A stretch of 64,000 nt of DNA, taken from assembly GCA_047495785.1 (NCBI GenBank), contig JBLDXI010000004.1, positions 2,666,001 through 2,730,000 of the forward strand. The letters are read 5' to 3'. The stretch comes from Lepidodermella squamata. Taxonomy: Eukaryota; Gastrotricha. A program made the translations under genes and the position numbers. The notes below the pieces were generated by a model. The model saw only the letters and a list, made by a program, of their open reading frames with translations, searched no databases and had not been told where the DNA came from. Below, piece after piece: positions 1 to 13,300 of the stretch; the first letter of the stretch is position 1; each line of letters starts with the position of its first letter.

Positions 1-1010
1 TCGAACACAGCTGATCTTAAGTATGGAGTGCCACAGGGTTCTGTATTGGGACCTTTACTTTTCACAATTTATGTTAACGAGCTGCCACTTTCATCACTAA
101 AATCCACCGTAATCCAATACGCCGACGATACCACCATTTATTTTGCTGCCAAAAATGATTCTGAATTGGAATCAGTACTTCAAAACGACCTTAATAATGT
201 TATCAACTGGTTAGGCTCAAACTGTCTTAAGGTTAACGGTAAGAAATCGCAGCTCATGATAGTCTCGCTTAGTAAATCCGCCAGAAAAATTTCTATAAGT
301 ATTAACGATAACTCGCTGGATCAAACCAACTCTATCACTCTTCTAGGCTTCATTCTCGACGAAAAACTGTTATACAGTCAGCAAATAGACAAGGCCTGTA
401 CCAAAGCTCGCAAAGGCTTATTTGCTCTTCATCTAGCGTCTAAGAACGGACTAAACAGGAATTGCTTGAAATTAATGGCTAATGGTCTAGTTTTTTCTCA
501 TTTACAGTATTGCGTGAAGCTTGTGACACATCTTTGAAACGATTGCAATCTCTTCAGGACAAAGCAGTGAGAATAATTATGAATGCTTCTGATTCCGCTG
601 ACGCCTCTCCTCTTCGTGATGAATTAGAATGGCTCGACCTGCAAGGCAAGCGTAATGTACATATTGCTACTCTCATGTACCGTTTTGTTGTCGGTGACGC
701 GCCTGTGTCCATCAAATCTATTTTTGTACTGAAGCCTCCGTCTCGCACTCGTTACTCCCAGCTCTCATTCAAAATACCGCGTATGCGTCTGGACTACGGT
801 CAGGCCTCTCTTAGCTTCACCGGTCCTAGTCTGTTCAACACTCTACCTTTATATTTTCACTGCCCTCATCATCGCCCAATCGACATTATGAACTACACTA
901 ACCTACCGCCAAGATGTGATTGTGGTTTCAAAATTTGTTACGATGCCTTTTCTTGCCGTCAACTTGTTTATAAATATTTTTTATCTAAACCTAATCTGAA
1001 AAAATTATAA
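1..1010 (+). mobile_element. Broken LINE reverse transcriptase, 3' part
   Basis: The first reading frame (28-537) begins with the PQGSVLGPLLF and YADDTT motifs of a non-LTR reverse transcriptase palm. It stops and continues in another frame from about 510 to 1010, where the sequence matches the C-terminal tail typical of these elements (an RLQSLQDKAVRII stretch, then a short Cys/His-containing end). The 5' part lies outside the window. The frame change near 500-540 means this copy cannot encode a full protein. It is unlike the LINE at 55.3-59.9 kb, so it belongs to a different family. Confidence 0.85.
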
Positions 1011-1718
1011 TTGTTGAATCTTTGTTGGAAATACTGATGCTGAAACGGACCGAATTGACAAGATAATCTGCTACTAATTTTTACTTCAAGCAAACTTTCT
1101 TTTCTATGAGCTCTCAACTTTGGGATTTGTGCTCTTAGATAAATAAATATGGGTATACGATTTCTACCGTATTTTTCCCGTGCCACTACGGTAAAACTAA
1201 TGTAACCAGTACCTACGTTAAAGAAATATCAACAACATATGAGTATGACGCCTTGATGTCTATAATTGAAGATGTGACTGTCTCGCCTGGAATTAACGTC
1301 GAAAAATTCACTAAAATGGTAAGGACAGTTTACGGTGAAATCTCGCGGATAAGTCTGGCCGCGCTGTTTTTGCGTTTTTGACGCGTTAAAACCGCATAAA
1401 CGTGGCTGCCGGACCGAGAAATCTATCGGGATTATGGAACTGGGGGGCACTTTTGCGAATTGTTTCTCGCGAACAAAAGGTCGAAATGGGTTCCGCTCAG
1501 GTTTAGCTAGGGTTTTATGATGGAAAACATAGCATCAGCAATATTTAAGAAATTTCAAAACATTTCCGCGCTACTTACGTGAAATTGGGAACGCTATATA
1601 ATTTAAATTATAATGGTAATTAAATTAGTAATTAAAAATTAAATTAGCTGTAAAAAAGTGTCATTTCTGACAGAAAATAATTAGCTGACAAAACATGGAA
1701 TTAGCTGACGAAAAAACA
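1011..1718. other. Intergenic, no gene seen
   Basis: This stretch lies between the LINE remnant and the end of the SANT-like gene. It includes an AT-rich part (about 1590-1690). I see no supported gene in it. Confidence 0.5.
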
Positions 1719-2928
1719 TTAACTCGTTTTCTTCACACTCGTCCACGTCAAATCGGCCGGCAGAGCATCGCCATAAATGCGATCGAACTCCTCCTCCTCT
1801 TCTTCCTGGCTAGACGACCGTTCTTCCAAGCCACCGATTGTCGAAACCATCGTAATCGGGTTGATCCGGGGGTCGTGTCGAAATAGTTGGCGCAGGCGCT
1901 CGGTAGTAGGGGAGCTGAAATAAAAAAAATTAATATGGAATAATTTAATTAAAAAATAGTGTTGCATTTGAATTCTATAAAAAAATGCAAATTTCGTTAA
2001 TTTTTCCTTAATTTTGTGAATTTCGAAAATAATAGAAAATTGTCAATTTTTAATTTCTAAAATTTAGTTTTCAAAATATTGAATATAAAATTTTCAAAAA
2101 ACTAAATTTAAAATTTTCAAAAAATTAAGATTAAAAATTGTTCACAAATTTTCTAATTTTCTAAATTTAGGTTCTCGGGTTTTATTCATAATTTTAATTT
2201 TACGATGATTTAATTTTAACTCGAATCGAAATCAAAAACAAAAACAAAAGTCTTCCATGATTTTTGAAAATATTTAAATCAGCAAATAAAAAAATTACTC
2301 ACATGTAAACAGCGCCGGCGCCGCTTTTTTTCAAAGAATCTTCAAGCTTTTTCACCTCGGAAAAACGGTATTCATAGTGAGCTTTTACGACGTCGGCGGT
2401 AAGCTGGCCGGGAAGAAACAACAACGATTCGTCAAGCCGGGACGACATTTCCGTGTAAATATCGACACGCTTCTGCGTCGACGACATGAGTTGAGGATAA
2501 AACTCCTCCAGAACGTCAACGAAAGCTTCTACGACTTCGCCCTCCCAGGTGATGTTACCATGCGAGATAGAAGTTTCCTTCTTCTTCGCTGCTGTAGCAG
2601 GCTCCGTCGGAACAATCGCATTGAATTTTTTGAGACGTTCTTCCTGGGCTTTGCTCAGCGGTTTTTCGGCCGGTTTTCGCTGCTGTTGTTGATGACCTGA
2701 AATAGAACCAGTTTGCGGCTGCGGGTGAATCACTGTAGTCGTGCTCCTGACCAGTGGTGTGAGTGGCAAGGGTGGCGGCAGCCTATTCGCGGCCTGTGGT
2801 TGACCGCGCGACCGACCAGTTTCATTGACCAGTGGTGGGGGTGGCGGAGGTGGCGGCATTTTCGTCGGCGGCTCCGGGTCGTAAGGGCGCCAAATAGCCG
2901 AAGTAGAACTTGACTTTCGGCTGTTCAT
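1719..2928 (-). CDS. Myb/SANT-like DNA-binding protein
   Basis: Two exons (2928-2303 and 1914-1719) join across a GTGAGT..CAG intron to give about 273 residues. The N-terminal third is low complexity and proline rich, with a PPPPPPPP run and a QQQQ run. A helical domain follows at about residues 125-210, starting at ITWEGEVVEAF and ending KLEDSLKKSGAGA. This has the tryptophan start and the terminal K-x-L...KKSGxG signature of Myb/SANT-like (trihelix, MADF-like) domains. Exon 2 carries the following RLRQLFRHDPRINP segment, comparable to the 'dellg.dp...P' region after such domains, and an acidic EEEEEE patch. It is probably a nuclear DNA-binding protein or a domesticated transposase-associated factor. 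The target is unknown. The start is the first ATG of the open frame. Confidence 0.7.
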
Positions 2929-4543
2929 GCAAATCGAATCAAATATTGAAAAGTCGAAAAAATGAGCGCTGAATGATTTTTTATTTCATCGTTCCTCGCC
3001 TTTTATTGAATGAATTACGCAATTTGCTGCTATATTTCGTAAACTCGGACATTTCGCAGTGTCTTACCCGGGCCGATAAAGGGACTCGTTGGCACATGAT
3101 ACCATTGTTCAACCCTAAGACAGCGGCTCGTGGCCCTCGTCCACTTTAGGCATCTCGAGACTCGCCTAAAGTGGTTGATTGTTCATGGCACTTTTTTCTG
3201 TGATTAAGTGTCACGTGTTTAGGTGAAAACTGTGTTTAACTCAGTTTTTTTGAAAAGTATGAAGTGTAATTAATATGTGCGTCATTATTTAAGACAAAGA
3301 ATTGATTGCGCAATACTCAAACTCGAGTTTTCTCGCTTTTTAACTTTCAAGGTTTTACGGGTTTTGAAGGAATCAAATATTTTTTATATTTATTTAGAAT
3401 GATGCAAAAAATTCAGGAAAATTGGTCACTACGCCTTTTGATTGCTTCTCCATCCCTCGGGAAAATAACTTGCCAATAATTGCAGTTATTTTGAAAGAGA
3501 AATGAAAATACCTACCGTTGATACAAAAAATTGACAAAAATTACTGTTTTTGAGGCCTGTAAAATCAAATTTTCCATAAACAGGGCACACATCTTGATGC
3601 ATCTAAAATGAGAAAAATAGCAAAGAAATTTTTCAAATTAGGCTGTGAGGTAGGCACGAGAATATTGCTGCGGCTCTCAAATTTTAAAACAATAATTAGA
3701 AGCAATTATTGCCTTAAAAAAGGGCTTGTTCGGCCGGAAATAATCGATTTTCTCCGCGTGATTATCCACCTTAATTTGTTCAGCTTGGAACCTCAGACCC
3801 AAAAATAATAAATTCAACTGAGCATTCGTCGAAGCCAAAATTGTAATAAAATTAGAAACATATTTCAATCAAAATAATTTTTCTCGAGCAGGAAATGGAT
3901 CTTTTATTTGGTTTAGCTGCCAATTAATGCAAGAAATTCATTTTAAATGCTGAGTCTAATATCATGAAGCGATAAGAGGAGCCATAATCACTACAGCTGA
4001 TATTTGATTGCGGAATTTGATTGATCACTACAGCTGATAATATATTTGATTAATATATTAGGAATTCTTCATCATTTTTGGGTCCAAATTTAGCGATGCG
4101 GCCAACTTAATTATTTTAGTGACAAAAATGACAGAAATCTCTCACCGCCATTATCTTAATATTTATTACCGTCAATACTTACGCTATATTCCTTCAGCAC
4201 CTCAATAATTACCTCAGAAATTTCAACAACCTTTAAATTGAAACTCGGATTTCCAAAAAATTAAAATTTAATTTGGCATTTTCATCGCTTGCGGCGATTG
4301 CGCAACATGTACTTAATTACTATGAACAGTCAGAAATACATATGTGCTTGTAGTGTAAAAGCGGCTTTTGTCTTTTCTGACCGGCCTTGACCGCAATTCG
4401 AGCCGGTCAGTTCATGATAGACGTGCCGATTGTGATTTCTCTGTTGCGAATCTCACCGAAAAATTGATCACAGCGCTGAACAATAGCACCTCGGTTTTAA
4501 TAAAAAAACGCACCTCTGGCGTTACGCATATATTTAGACACAT
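2929..4543. other. Intergenic, no gene seen
   Basis: This AT-rich stretch has short repeats, including a twice-repeated CTACAGCTGATA near 3990-4040. I find no coding signal. The short open frames near 3.6-3.9 kb face each other on opposite strands and look random. Confidence 0.5.
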
Positions 4544-4597
4544 CAGGCGTTACTATTTTGTGTGTATCAGCAGTGAAACACAAAATAGTAACGCCTG
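4544..4597. repeat. Perfect 20-bp inverted repeat (hairpin)
   Basis: The arms 4544-4563 and 4578-4597 are perfect reverse complements around a 14-base loop. The arm begins CAGGCGTTACTATTTTG. A third partial copy of GGCGTTACTAT follows near 4608. It is probably the remains of a small foldback element. Confidence 0.8.
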
Positions 4598-4984
4598 GAC
4601 TATTTCAAGGCGTTACTATATTAACAGTGATGTATAAGGATCTTCGGTTATTTCATCTCAACTAGGCGCATTATAGCATAATTATCTCCATTTAGTACTT
4701 AAATTGTTTTGTTCAAAACCAGTGTTAATTCGCGCACTAATCTGGTTTCCGAAACCATTTCTCAGTCGGAAACTTGAAAATCCCATCAATGATTTGGTTT
4801 GCGGTTGTTACAAGTGACAAAGTACCGGCATTTTCTAACCGCAAAAATGTCGGTACAAAATAACGAAACTTAGTGTCGATACGAAATACCGATACTTAGT
4901 TACGACCGCAACGGTACTTTTGCCGTAATTTGGGCAGTTAAAGTGTTAAATGCCTATCCGATCGTTAACAAGTTTTGCCCTTTT

Positions 4985-5226
4985 CAAAATATATTGATAG
5001 CCCGAGATAATAGACTAAACACTATTGAATATCGCTGGCTCCGTTCGATAGTAGGAGTCCACCTAATGGACTACATTTCTAACATAAGCATAAGGCTAGC
5101 TCTATGCGGAGGTCTCATTGTAGTGAGCCGCATTGACAAAATGTATATTTGGACGCCTCCGTGTGGATGGTTTGCACCTAGAGGACGACCCAGAACTAGA
5201 TGGATCCACGGAGTGCATAGAAATTT
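4985..5226 (+). mobile_element. LINE fragment, same family as the 55-60 kb LINE
   Basis: The translation NRLNTIEYRWLRSIVGVHLM matches the C-terminal region of the LINE at 59.2-59.5 kb almost word for word. About 100 bp is missing between the VSRI segment and the YIWTPP segment. It is a short dead piece that shows this LINE family has moved here more than once. Confidence 0.9.
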
Positions 5227-5227
5227 A

Positions 5228-5372
5228 ACAGTACAGCCTAATTGAGCTGTACTCGCAGTACAGTAAGATGAACTGTACTCGCAGTACAGCTCGAGTGGAC
5301 TGTACCGTTCGTACAGCATTGGAGACTGTAACTAGGATTACAGCCTAAAAATACTATACTTGGGAGTACAGG
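5228..5372. repeat. Cluster of GTACAG / CTGTAC palindromic units
   Basis: Just downstream of the LINE scrap, the words GTACAG and CTGTAC recur about ten times at irregular spacing, giving several short self-complementary units. No coding potential is visible. Confidence 0.6.
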
Positions 5373-5704
5373 AGTTTTTTTGCCTAAAGTGCGGTTTCTA
5401 CCGCGACGTGAACGGTATGAAAAGTGCCTGAAAGCTTATAAAGGCAATTGAAACGTGTAATGGATGCGAGCGAACGCGCAGCGTTCTCGAGCGCAATTTT
5501 TTAATCAGATGTTTTCACACCCCCCTCCCGCTCAGTTCAAGTCGGACCACTGCCTTTTTGACGAATTTTAGAAAATTATTCATGAGGAACCGCTAGGTGT
5601 TCCTGGTTTCATTGGGTAGAGGGTCGCTTCTGGTATTCATGAGCAGAAATTCGACAAATTTGAGGTACCTGTGACTTTTTTGCTTTTCAAGTAAAATAAA
5701 ATTG

Positions 5705-5790
5705 TAATGGGCGGATAGGGCGTTTGGTGGCATAAAAACGTAGTCGCGTGCCGACCTTTTTGCAATAACAATCCAAATAATTTCACTATT
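5705..5790 (+). repeat. Dispersed repeat, second copy at 32203-32280
   Basis: The segment starting ATGGGCGGATA, with GTCGCGTGC inside, recurs diverged at 32203-32280. A second shared piece (TAGAGGGTCGCTTC) lies upstream of each. The later copy is split by the foldback element at 31559-32182. The family is not recognised. Confidence 0.6.
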
Positions 5791-5955
5791 GAAAGATCGT
5801 TAGTTTCCCATCTGTTACAGTGTTGTCTATGGTCGCGTGTCTGAATTGCACTCTTCTCGCGTGCCTAGTTTGTTTACGATCAGCCATATTTTCATTCATT
5901 TGATTTTAATTTTTATCAAAAACAACTTACTAAAACTTGAATATCGAACTTTCTC

Positions 5956-8751
5956 ATGGCTACAGTTCTTCGCTTTGTAATTATTTTGAGTTTTATTGGA
6001 GCTGCTCACCCGCAAGAGTACAGGCGCTGCTTTTCACGCCTCGATGACTCCTTTGCAGGCTGTAAGGCGGCGTGCTTAGTGCTGGATGAAGCCCAGGCAA
6101 GATCTTTCGCGCGATTAACATCTTGAAACTGATTTGTGCCCTCAATTTAGCTGGGATTAGCTTTACCATCACTTGCAAGCTGCAAAGCCGGCGTGAGTAT
6201 TTCGAAAAAATTGATTTAAGGCAAACTATTTTGCATTCGTGCCATAGGCGGCTCGGAGCTGTTTCAACTTCAAAACCATCAACATGCGGTGCATCCCGCG
6301 TAACCTAGGCTGTGATAAAAATGATGAAGTTATGGTTCGTCCCATAATTACTCATAATTTAGAGGAATCAATTTGTTCTTTTACTAATAGACCGCTGAAT
6401 ACCTCGGCGACCAATTCGAATCGCAGTACAATCTATGCAGATCTACGATCAAACATTTCTTGGTGAGGCGCTTTATTTTCCCCAGAAATTTCAAGCGTTT
6501 GTTTTTTGTGTTTTGAAGAACACCCAGGCGAAGCTTTGCGACAACAATGGCCGGCGGACTTGTGTTCCGGCGAATGGGCCGTGTCCGAATAACGGGGCAA
6601 GTATTTCCCAGCCCTAAAATCAGTCCTAATTAATTTTCTTTCACTCAGAATTTGGTGAGCACCCATAACACATTGCGTCTCTGTATGGCTCAAGCAAACA
6701 GTGGGTTTTTCGTTTTTCCATTTTCCTATTTTTTATGAAAAAAAAACTTTCGCGCAATAGTCGTCCGAAATAATGCCGATTTTCAGCCGCACCAGCGATG
6801 CTTTCTGCAGAATGACCGTTCCTTTGTTGGCTGCCAATCGACGCCGTGTAATTCTACTTCAATGACCCAGGTAAAACTGCTGTGAGAATGTGTGTAGTGA
6901 GAATGGATTAAAACTTCCATTTCAAAATTTAGTCATACAGTGGCAGGACCTACATGGACAAAATTCACTGCATTGCTGGGGTTAGTTTCAATTTCTTTCG
7001 AGGATTTCTTGTAATTTCAAGGATTTTAGCCCGCTGCTCTTTGCTCGACGTCTGACGGCTCGGTTTGTCGCAACAATTGCCCAACTCCAATGACGACGGT
7101 CCGTTTGTTGTACAAGGAGTGTAATAAATTAAAACTTGTACCAGATTTTCTGACTCCGAATTGAATGAAATTGCATATTTGAATTTGCAAATATCAAATT
7201 TCTTAAATTTAAGAATTATTTGAATGAATATTGTGCAACGAATCGCGTGACTGTGAAAGTTTCTAGCCACTGTATTGTAGTGCGGAAATTACCAGGGTGA
7301 TTCAGAAATCAGAAAATATTCGTAGTCCCGATTTATTTTTATGTTTCTCGAATTTTCGAGGTCATTGTAGTCCACGCAGCCCCAATTTATTAAAGTCTAC
7401 TCATAGTAAAAGGCAATTGTGGCCTAAAATTATATCACTAACACGATTTCATCAATTTCATCCGCAACTTAGGCGTGCCGAATTTCGGTTTTAAATTTAA
7501 TTTTCTCGAATTATTTACATTTATTTTCCTCGGTGAAAATTGTCTAAAATGGGAAAGGATTTCGAATGATTTTCAAATCCTGAGATGCTTATAATTTAGG
7601 GGCTGCAAAACATACAGGAAATTTTCGGCGAAACTAGGAAATTTCGGCAAGGAAACTCATTTTAAAACGCTTGAAAACGCTTGGAAAAAGCCAGGGAAAA
7701 CTAGGAAGCTGCTATGAAAACGCTAGGAAAACAAAGTTGTTGGCAATTCCGACTTGCCCGATTTGCTTTAAGATCAATGATCTATACTACAAGCATTAGG
7801 AAGTAATAAAACTGTTATTGGGGTTTCTTTTCAGCTTCCAAAAATTACCCTAGAACATGTCTCGCACTGCTAGAAATTTTTTATTTTTGACCAATCGCGA
7901 TAATTGCTTCAAGGCACATAATTATCTCCGCAACCTTGTTACATAGATAAACAAATTATACTGAAGCCTTTCGATTTGAGTCATAAAATTTATTTTTGAT
8001 TGATGAAGTTCATAGAGCTCATGGAACTAGCTGGCTTCATAAGGTCCGAAATTTTACGCCGATTAAATATGCGCCTACCCCTTTTCTCAACGGTTTAAAT
8101 ATTAGAAATTTCTCTGTCCATTGACAGGTTACGGTATTCAAAACGAAATCTGACTTTGCCAGCAATTACGCCGACTGCCTGAAGTCACAAGCTCCCCTAG
8201 CGTCGTAAGTATTTTCACGGTGTTGGAAAATCTGTAGAAATCGGCGTTTTTACAGATTTTACAAGTGCATCGCAGGTGGGGGGATTGAAACCTGCCGCTC
8301 GGATTGTTCGTCAGGCGAATACCGCTTCCCACCCAATCTCACATTTTCTAGCGAGTCTAGCTGTAGGAACGCAACGAAGCAATTTTTCATCGTTGGATCT
8401 AGCGATAAGTCACTGCCGAGAAACGACGCTAAAGCCTCGTGTGTGAGCAGTAACGGCCGTCTCGGAATGCCGAAGACAAGTGGTGAGATGGTTGCGGCTA
8501 GGCAAGTTCTATCGGACAGGTTCGGAGCTGCTACCGGTTGGTCGGGCGCTTGGATCGGCATAACAAGTGAACCAGCCTGGGAGGACGGCGCGTCCTATGC
8601 CTTCGTCCGGGGTGATTGGACTCACTGGGAATCGGGCAACTGCGTCAAATTCTTGCTTTCTGATGGTGGGAAGTTCATGTTTGGACAGGAGAATTGCCAA
8701 TCGACGAGCATCAAATATGCGGTCTGTGAAACTTACATATCATCTGAATAG
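5956..8751 (+). CDS. Gene A: secreted Cys-module protein with C-terminal lectin-like domain
   Basis: The start at 5956 is followed by a signal peptide (MATVLRFVIILSFIGAAHPQ). Exons I can place: 5956-6096, 6151-6192, 6248-6328, 6441-6596, 6649-6693, 6787-6870, 6933-6980, 7030-7137, 8128-8204 and 8256-8751. They keep frame and match gene D exon by exon. The product is a chain of four-cysteine modules (for example RCFSRLDDSFAGC and RCFLQNDRSFVGC), then a C-type lectin-like fold with GAWIG and a final YAVCETY. The lectin calcium and sugar motifs (EPN/QPD, WND) are absent, so sugar binding is doubtful. Three introns (after 6096, 6596 and 6693) appear to use GC donors. The 7138-8127 gap may hide one more exon. 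The protein is probably extracellular. Confidence 0.8.
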
Positions 8752-10363
8752 GCTGGATCAAGCGTGATCATGATTCTTCTGTTATGCTCTGTTTGCACTT
8801 GTGAGATAACTAACTTGATTACTAACTTACTAAATAGTAACTAAATACTTAATAGTAACCATTTAATAGTAACTAACTTGAACGTCAACTATTCGTGTTC
8901 ATAGCTGAATAAAATACAGGCAAATGATAATCTCAAATTTTTGCAGATTGCTTATTCCAATAATTGAGCGCTTCCCAAACTTTTAAACTTGTATGACACG
9001 TTAGTGTCGTTGTGTCCTGTGATCATGTCTCGTGGGACACCATACCAACCTGAGTGAAATTCAGCTGGGAATTGGAAGAATTGGCTGAGCAAAACAGTTG
9101 ATTGTCTGATATAATTGATTTTTAAATCAGCTCGGAATTGGAAAAAATCTCAGGTATATGGGTAATAATTACGCGAAAAGGGGGAATTTTAGTTGGATAA
9201 AACAATCTCCAAAACAAGAATGCTAGCAGAGGCCCTGTTTGAATTAGAGATGCCGCGGTTGAAATAATAACCGGATAACCGCGGTTAACCCTCCGAGCAC
9301 TGAAACCTAGAGTCAAAATTTCGACCAAAGGGGGAAATTTTCACCACAAAATGCTAAAGAGCGAAAATTGCACGTAAACGACAGCTGATTTGATGTTTTA
9401 TTGTTTGTTATTGATCTTCACATTATCAAAATCGATAAAACAATGAGATTGAGAGCTTGAGACTACGAATCATGATCACAATGACAACAAAGAACCCGGC
9501 GATGTTCGCAGGTGCTTTTGGTGCTGTTACAGTGCTATGTATGCTAGGTATAGACGCATAACGTACAACTATAAACACTGAGCGCGCGAATTTGCAGTAG
9601 CCGATAATTTCGCAGCCGATAATTTCGCTCATATGCCTCCACAATAGTGTAGTCCGTGCACTGTCTAGCACCTTGATGGAAAATCTTCAAGATAGCTCAT
9701 GGCGTAAAGTCTGCTTATTAGCATTGCTACTCATTGTTTCTTCTTGCAGGCTCATCTGAAAATTTATTAGTTAAAATGCCTTTTTGGGCGATCGCCGAGG
9801 TTTTTCACATTTAATGTCTCGAATCTGAAACTGCAATCTCTGATTGATTCGATCTCTGGAGGAAATTTAATCATGGCGAATCATTTTTAGCTAGCAGCCA
9901 TAACATTTCCGAATTCCGAAGTAGGATCCTCGAATTAGGGGCTATATTCAGGCTCAAATTGTATGGTCAAAGGTTCCCCCTTGTTAGGGTTTTCCACCTT
10001 GGTCGTGCGAAGTGGAAGTTTCTTGATCTTCTTGATCTTGGTCTTAGTTTCAAACAGAAATGATGGTCTTGGTCTTGGCACGAAACTGAAAAAATAGTAG
10101 ACTGAAGGTCGGCAACTATGATTATCATTTTTTATTTTTACCTGCCTGTCCATGTGTCTCGCAGAATAGTCGCATGAGCTGAGCGCCGAGCTTCTAATTT
10201 GGCAAACTGTTTCATTCCTTAGTTGTAACCAATGAGATAATTAATTCATTAGTTTATTTTACTGAGACTCGCAACTGGAGGTTAAATCATTCATGTATCA
10301 GATGAGTCTTTCTCCCACTTCATCATCAAACTCAGTTACAAAACGTTTTCTCTGAGATAGCAA
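8752..10363. other. Intergenic between genes A and B
   Basis: Genes A and B converge here. I see no gene. There is a short imperfect inverted repeat near 9250-9290 (CCGCGGTT...AACCGCGG), TAGTAACTAA-like short repeats near 8815-8880 and a few random open frames. Confidence 0.5.
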
Positions 10364-13300
10364 TTACAAAAACTGCTCGCATAAGGCGTTTTGCAATGCG
10401 TAATCACAAACTTCAGTTTTGAAGTAATATCCAGGTGGGTTGACATTATAGAAAATAAGACCGCAGCCTTCGGGTAACGACGACCACTGCTCTCCGAAAT
10501 TGAAATCGGAGCCATCGTCCCATTTGAGAACTCCTAACTGCTGAGTGAAACCGATCCAGAAGTATTTTCTCGGATACTGGGTTATCACTTGCAAGGCCGT
10601 GGTCACCTCGGCTGCTGACCTAATCGTGGCTATCGTAGCATTGTTTTGGACACATTTCGACGCGGCGGTAGTTTTGCCGCCCGAAATTTCCACCGCCAAG
10701 TACTTCTTAACCACAGCCTTGCAAGTGTTCTCGTCCACATAGGTGACACTGGCCGGAATTCGAACCTGAATTGCCGCATTGCAGCCTGTCGACTCGGTTA
10801 CACAGTGAACCGTCCCGTCAGTTTTGTCGACGCAGCGGAAATATGACTAGAAAAGAACGTAACATTAAATTCGAAAACTATTATTGAACAGAAATGATAC
10901 ACACTAAAAACTAGTTTTTTGAAATGTATCCTCAGTTTTTTGATTGGAAGAATTCTGACACTTTGGTGGAATTTTTTCAAAATGTTGTTCTAAAAGCTTC
11001 AAAAAAGGCCGAAAACACAAATAAAAGGGCCCTAGCGAAAAAACAGCTCAATTCCGGGCCCATATTAGTTCCGTCCGGTCCCCAAGCGCCTTTAGCATCT
11101 TTGCGCGCGGTTTTAAATTTGTTAAAAATAATTCAACTTATGCGCAAAAGCCAAGTCCTGATTTTTAACAAATTTAAAACCGCGCGCAAAGATGCTATAG
11201 GGTTACTTTCAAATATCGCGGCGGTTTTTATACCAAAACATAATTCAGACAATTCTCTATCGATTGAATATGGGGTTCTCGCTCGAAAAAATTAAAATAA
11301 AAAAGTTTTACGTGCACCTAAAATTTTGCGCGCGAGTTGAGAGCGCGCGCACTCGCTTCTCAAAAGTTAGGATGTGCGGTAACCGTTTTTTCGTTCATTT
11401 TTCACGCGAGAAATCCATATATATTCTATAGAGAATTTTCTGAACTTTCTTTTTCTTTTAAAAACCGCCTAAATAATCAAAACTTGCCCTTTGACTTAAC
11501 CGCACGCGGCCTTGAAATTTCTAAAAATTTTGACTTATGCGCGTTTTGCGCGTTTTGCGCTGGTCCACTTTTACCCTCCGACTGGACGGAACTAATATGG
11601 GCCCGGAATTGAGCGAAAAAACATCTCCACGATGGTTAATGTTATGTTCATGTGTAGCTCAATTATATGATGTTCATGCAAGAACATAAACCGCACATCG
11701 AAAGCAGAAATAATATGAAATCATGTTACAGCCACACATCGGAAAAAAGTCACAAATCGCTAATTATTTTTCATTATGGATTACTAATTTCGACACGCTG
11801 TTCACGAATATCAAGTTTGTTTTTCACCCAGGATCACCTGAGAGGTCGTTTCGGCAAGGTGAAATTAAAAAACTACCTGGGTGAAGCCGCGCAATCTTCT
11901 GCGTAAAGCCGTTTTTTGTGAATTATGAAGAACAAAAAAAACTTGTTCTATTTTCTACGATTCACAAGAAAACAGTTTTAATGAGAGTTTATCGTAATCA
12001 AATTTCATGAGCGGAAGTGGCGCAGTGCAGAGAGAGGCGGGCTGTAAGCTAAGGGCTGGTTGGTTCGACAAGGTTCGAATCCCGATGCCGTCTGCACTTT
12101 TTTGGTTGATGATAATGTGATGTTTATATTATAAAATTTGATAAAAACATTACATTTTTTTATGTTTTTGCTGCACACGTTCACGCGCGTTTCTGTCAAG
12201 TTCTTGCACGATCTCACACGGTCTTGCAGGTTCCTGCCAGAGACTTTGATTTGATTTGATTTGATTGTGATTTGATTTGATTTAGGCCATTTTTTGATGA
12301 TTTGATTTACTGATGATTTGATTTAGAAAATTTCATGATGATTTGATTTGATTAAAATTTAGCCCACTTGATTTACTGCTGATTTATAAAAATCAGAACT
12401 CTCGGAGTTCCCCCAGTAACTAAACATGAGAACTCACATTTGCCTTGAAAACAACTGTTTTCCAAAGCCTGGAGCTATTCATGCCCTTGCATACTCATTC
12501 TGCCAAAACCAAGCATGAAATTTGAAAGAATCCCCAGAAATTTACCTTAATACTCATGTTTCCCTATGCGAAAGATTTGATTTGATTTGATTTAAACGGG
12601 CCTGGTGATTTGATTTGATTGATTTACTATCGATTTTTGGGGAATTTGATTTGAAATGATTGATTTACAAAGACCTGTGATTTACTGAATAAATCAAATC
12701 AAATCAAATCAAAGTCACTGGTTCCTGCGTAGACGTCAACGTGGACGTGTGTGGCTGGTGTGATGAACCAACATGGAAATGTCAAATTCACGCAGGACTT
12801 TTGTATGAGGGCACGAATGCCACAGGGCCTTAAAGCAGTTGTTGCCTGGTTTGCCTAATGGAAAATCTGTCACTGTTTGAGATACAGACTCACAGGAGCA
12901 CTATAATCTTGAAAGCAAACTCACAAGAGGCTTGATACACGATGCGAGATTGGGATACACCGTTGTTCCAGTAACCTGTAGATGAAAAATAGTCAAGAAT
13001 CACAAAACGAACTAACCGAGACGGACTCCAAAGACTACCACTTTGAAAACTGGAAAATCACTCACCCAGTTATTGGGGCAGGAGTACGGGTCCGGAACAC
13101 AGGTCTTGATGACGTTGTTCGACGTACAGCGCCTGAATGCCAAAGTCTGCAATGAAAAAATCATATCAGCATGCTAAATATTCAACGTTTCCAAGTGTCC
13201 TCACCTCAAATGCAGCTTTCTTTTTCTCGCATTCGTTGAGGTTGAATTTCAAGCTCAACGTGGGCTTTTGGTCGTCGAACCAGAACGTCTGGTTATTATT

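Noticed and set aside
7790-7900. Missing module exon of gene A
   Set aside because: A CAG acceptor is present, but the reading has no Cys pattern and soon stops.
12009-12112. Functional tRNA gene
   Set aside because: The B box is good, but no regular cloverleaf with matching acceptor, D and anticodon stems forms.
12738-12865. Extra gene B exon on the minus strand (NCFKALWHSCPHTK)
   Set aside because: The Cys spacing is suggestive of the module, but the phase does not fit the neighbouring exons.
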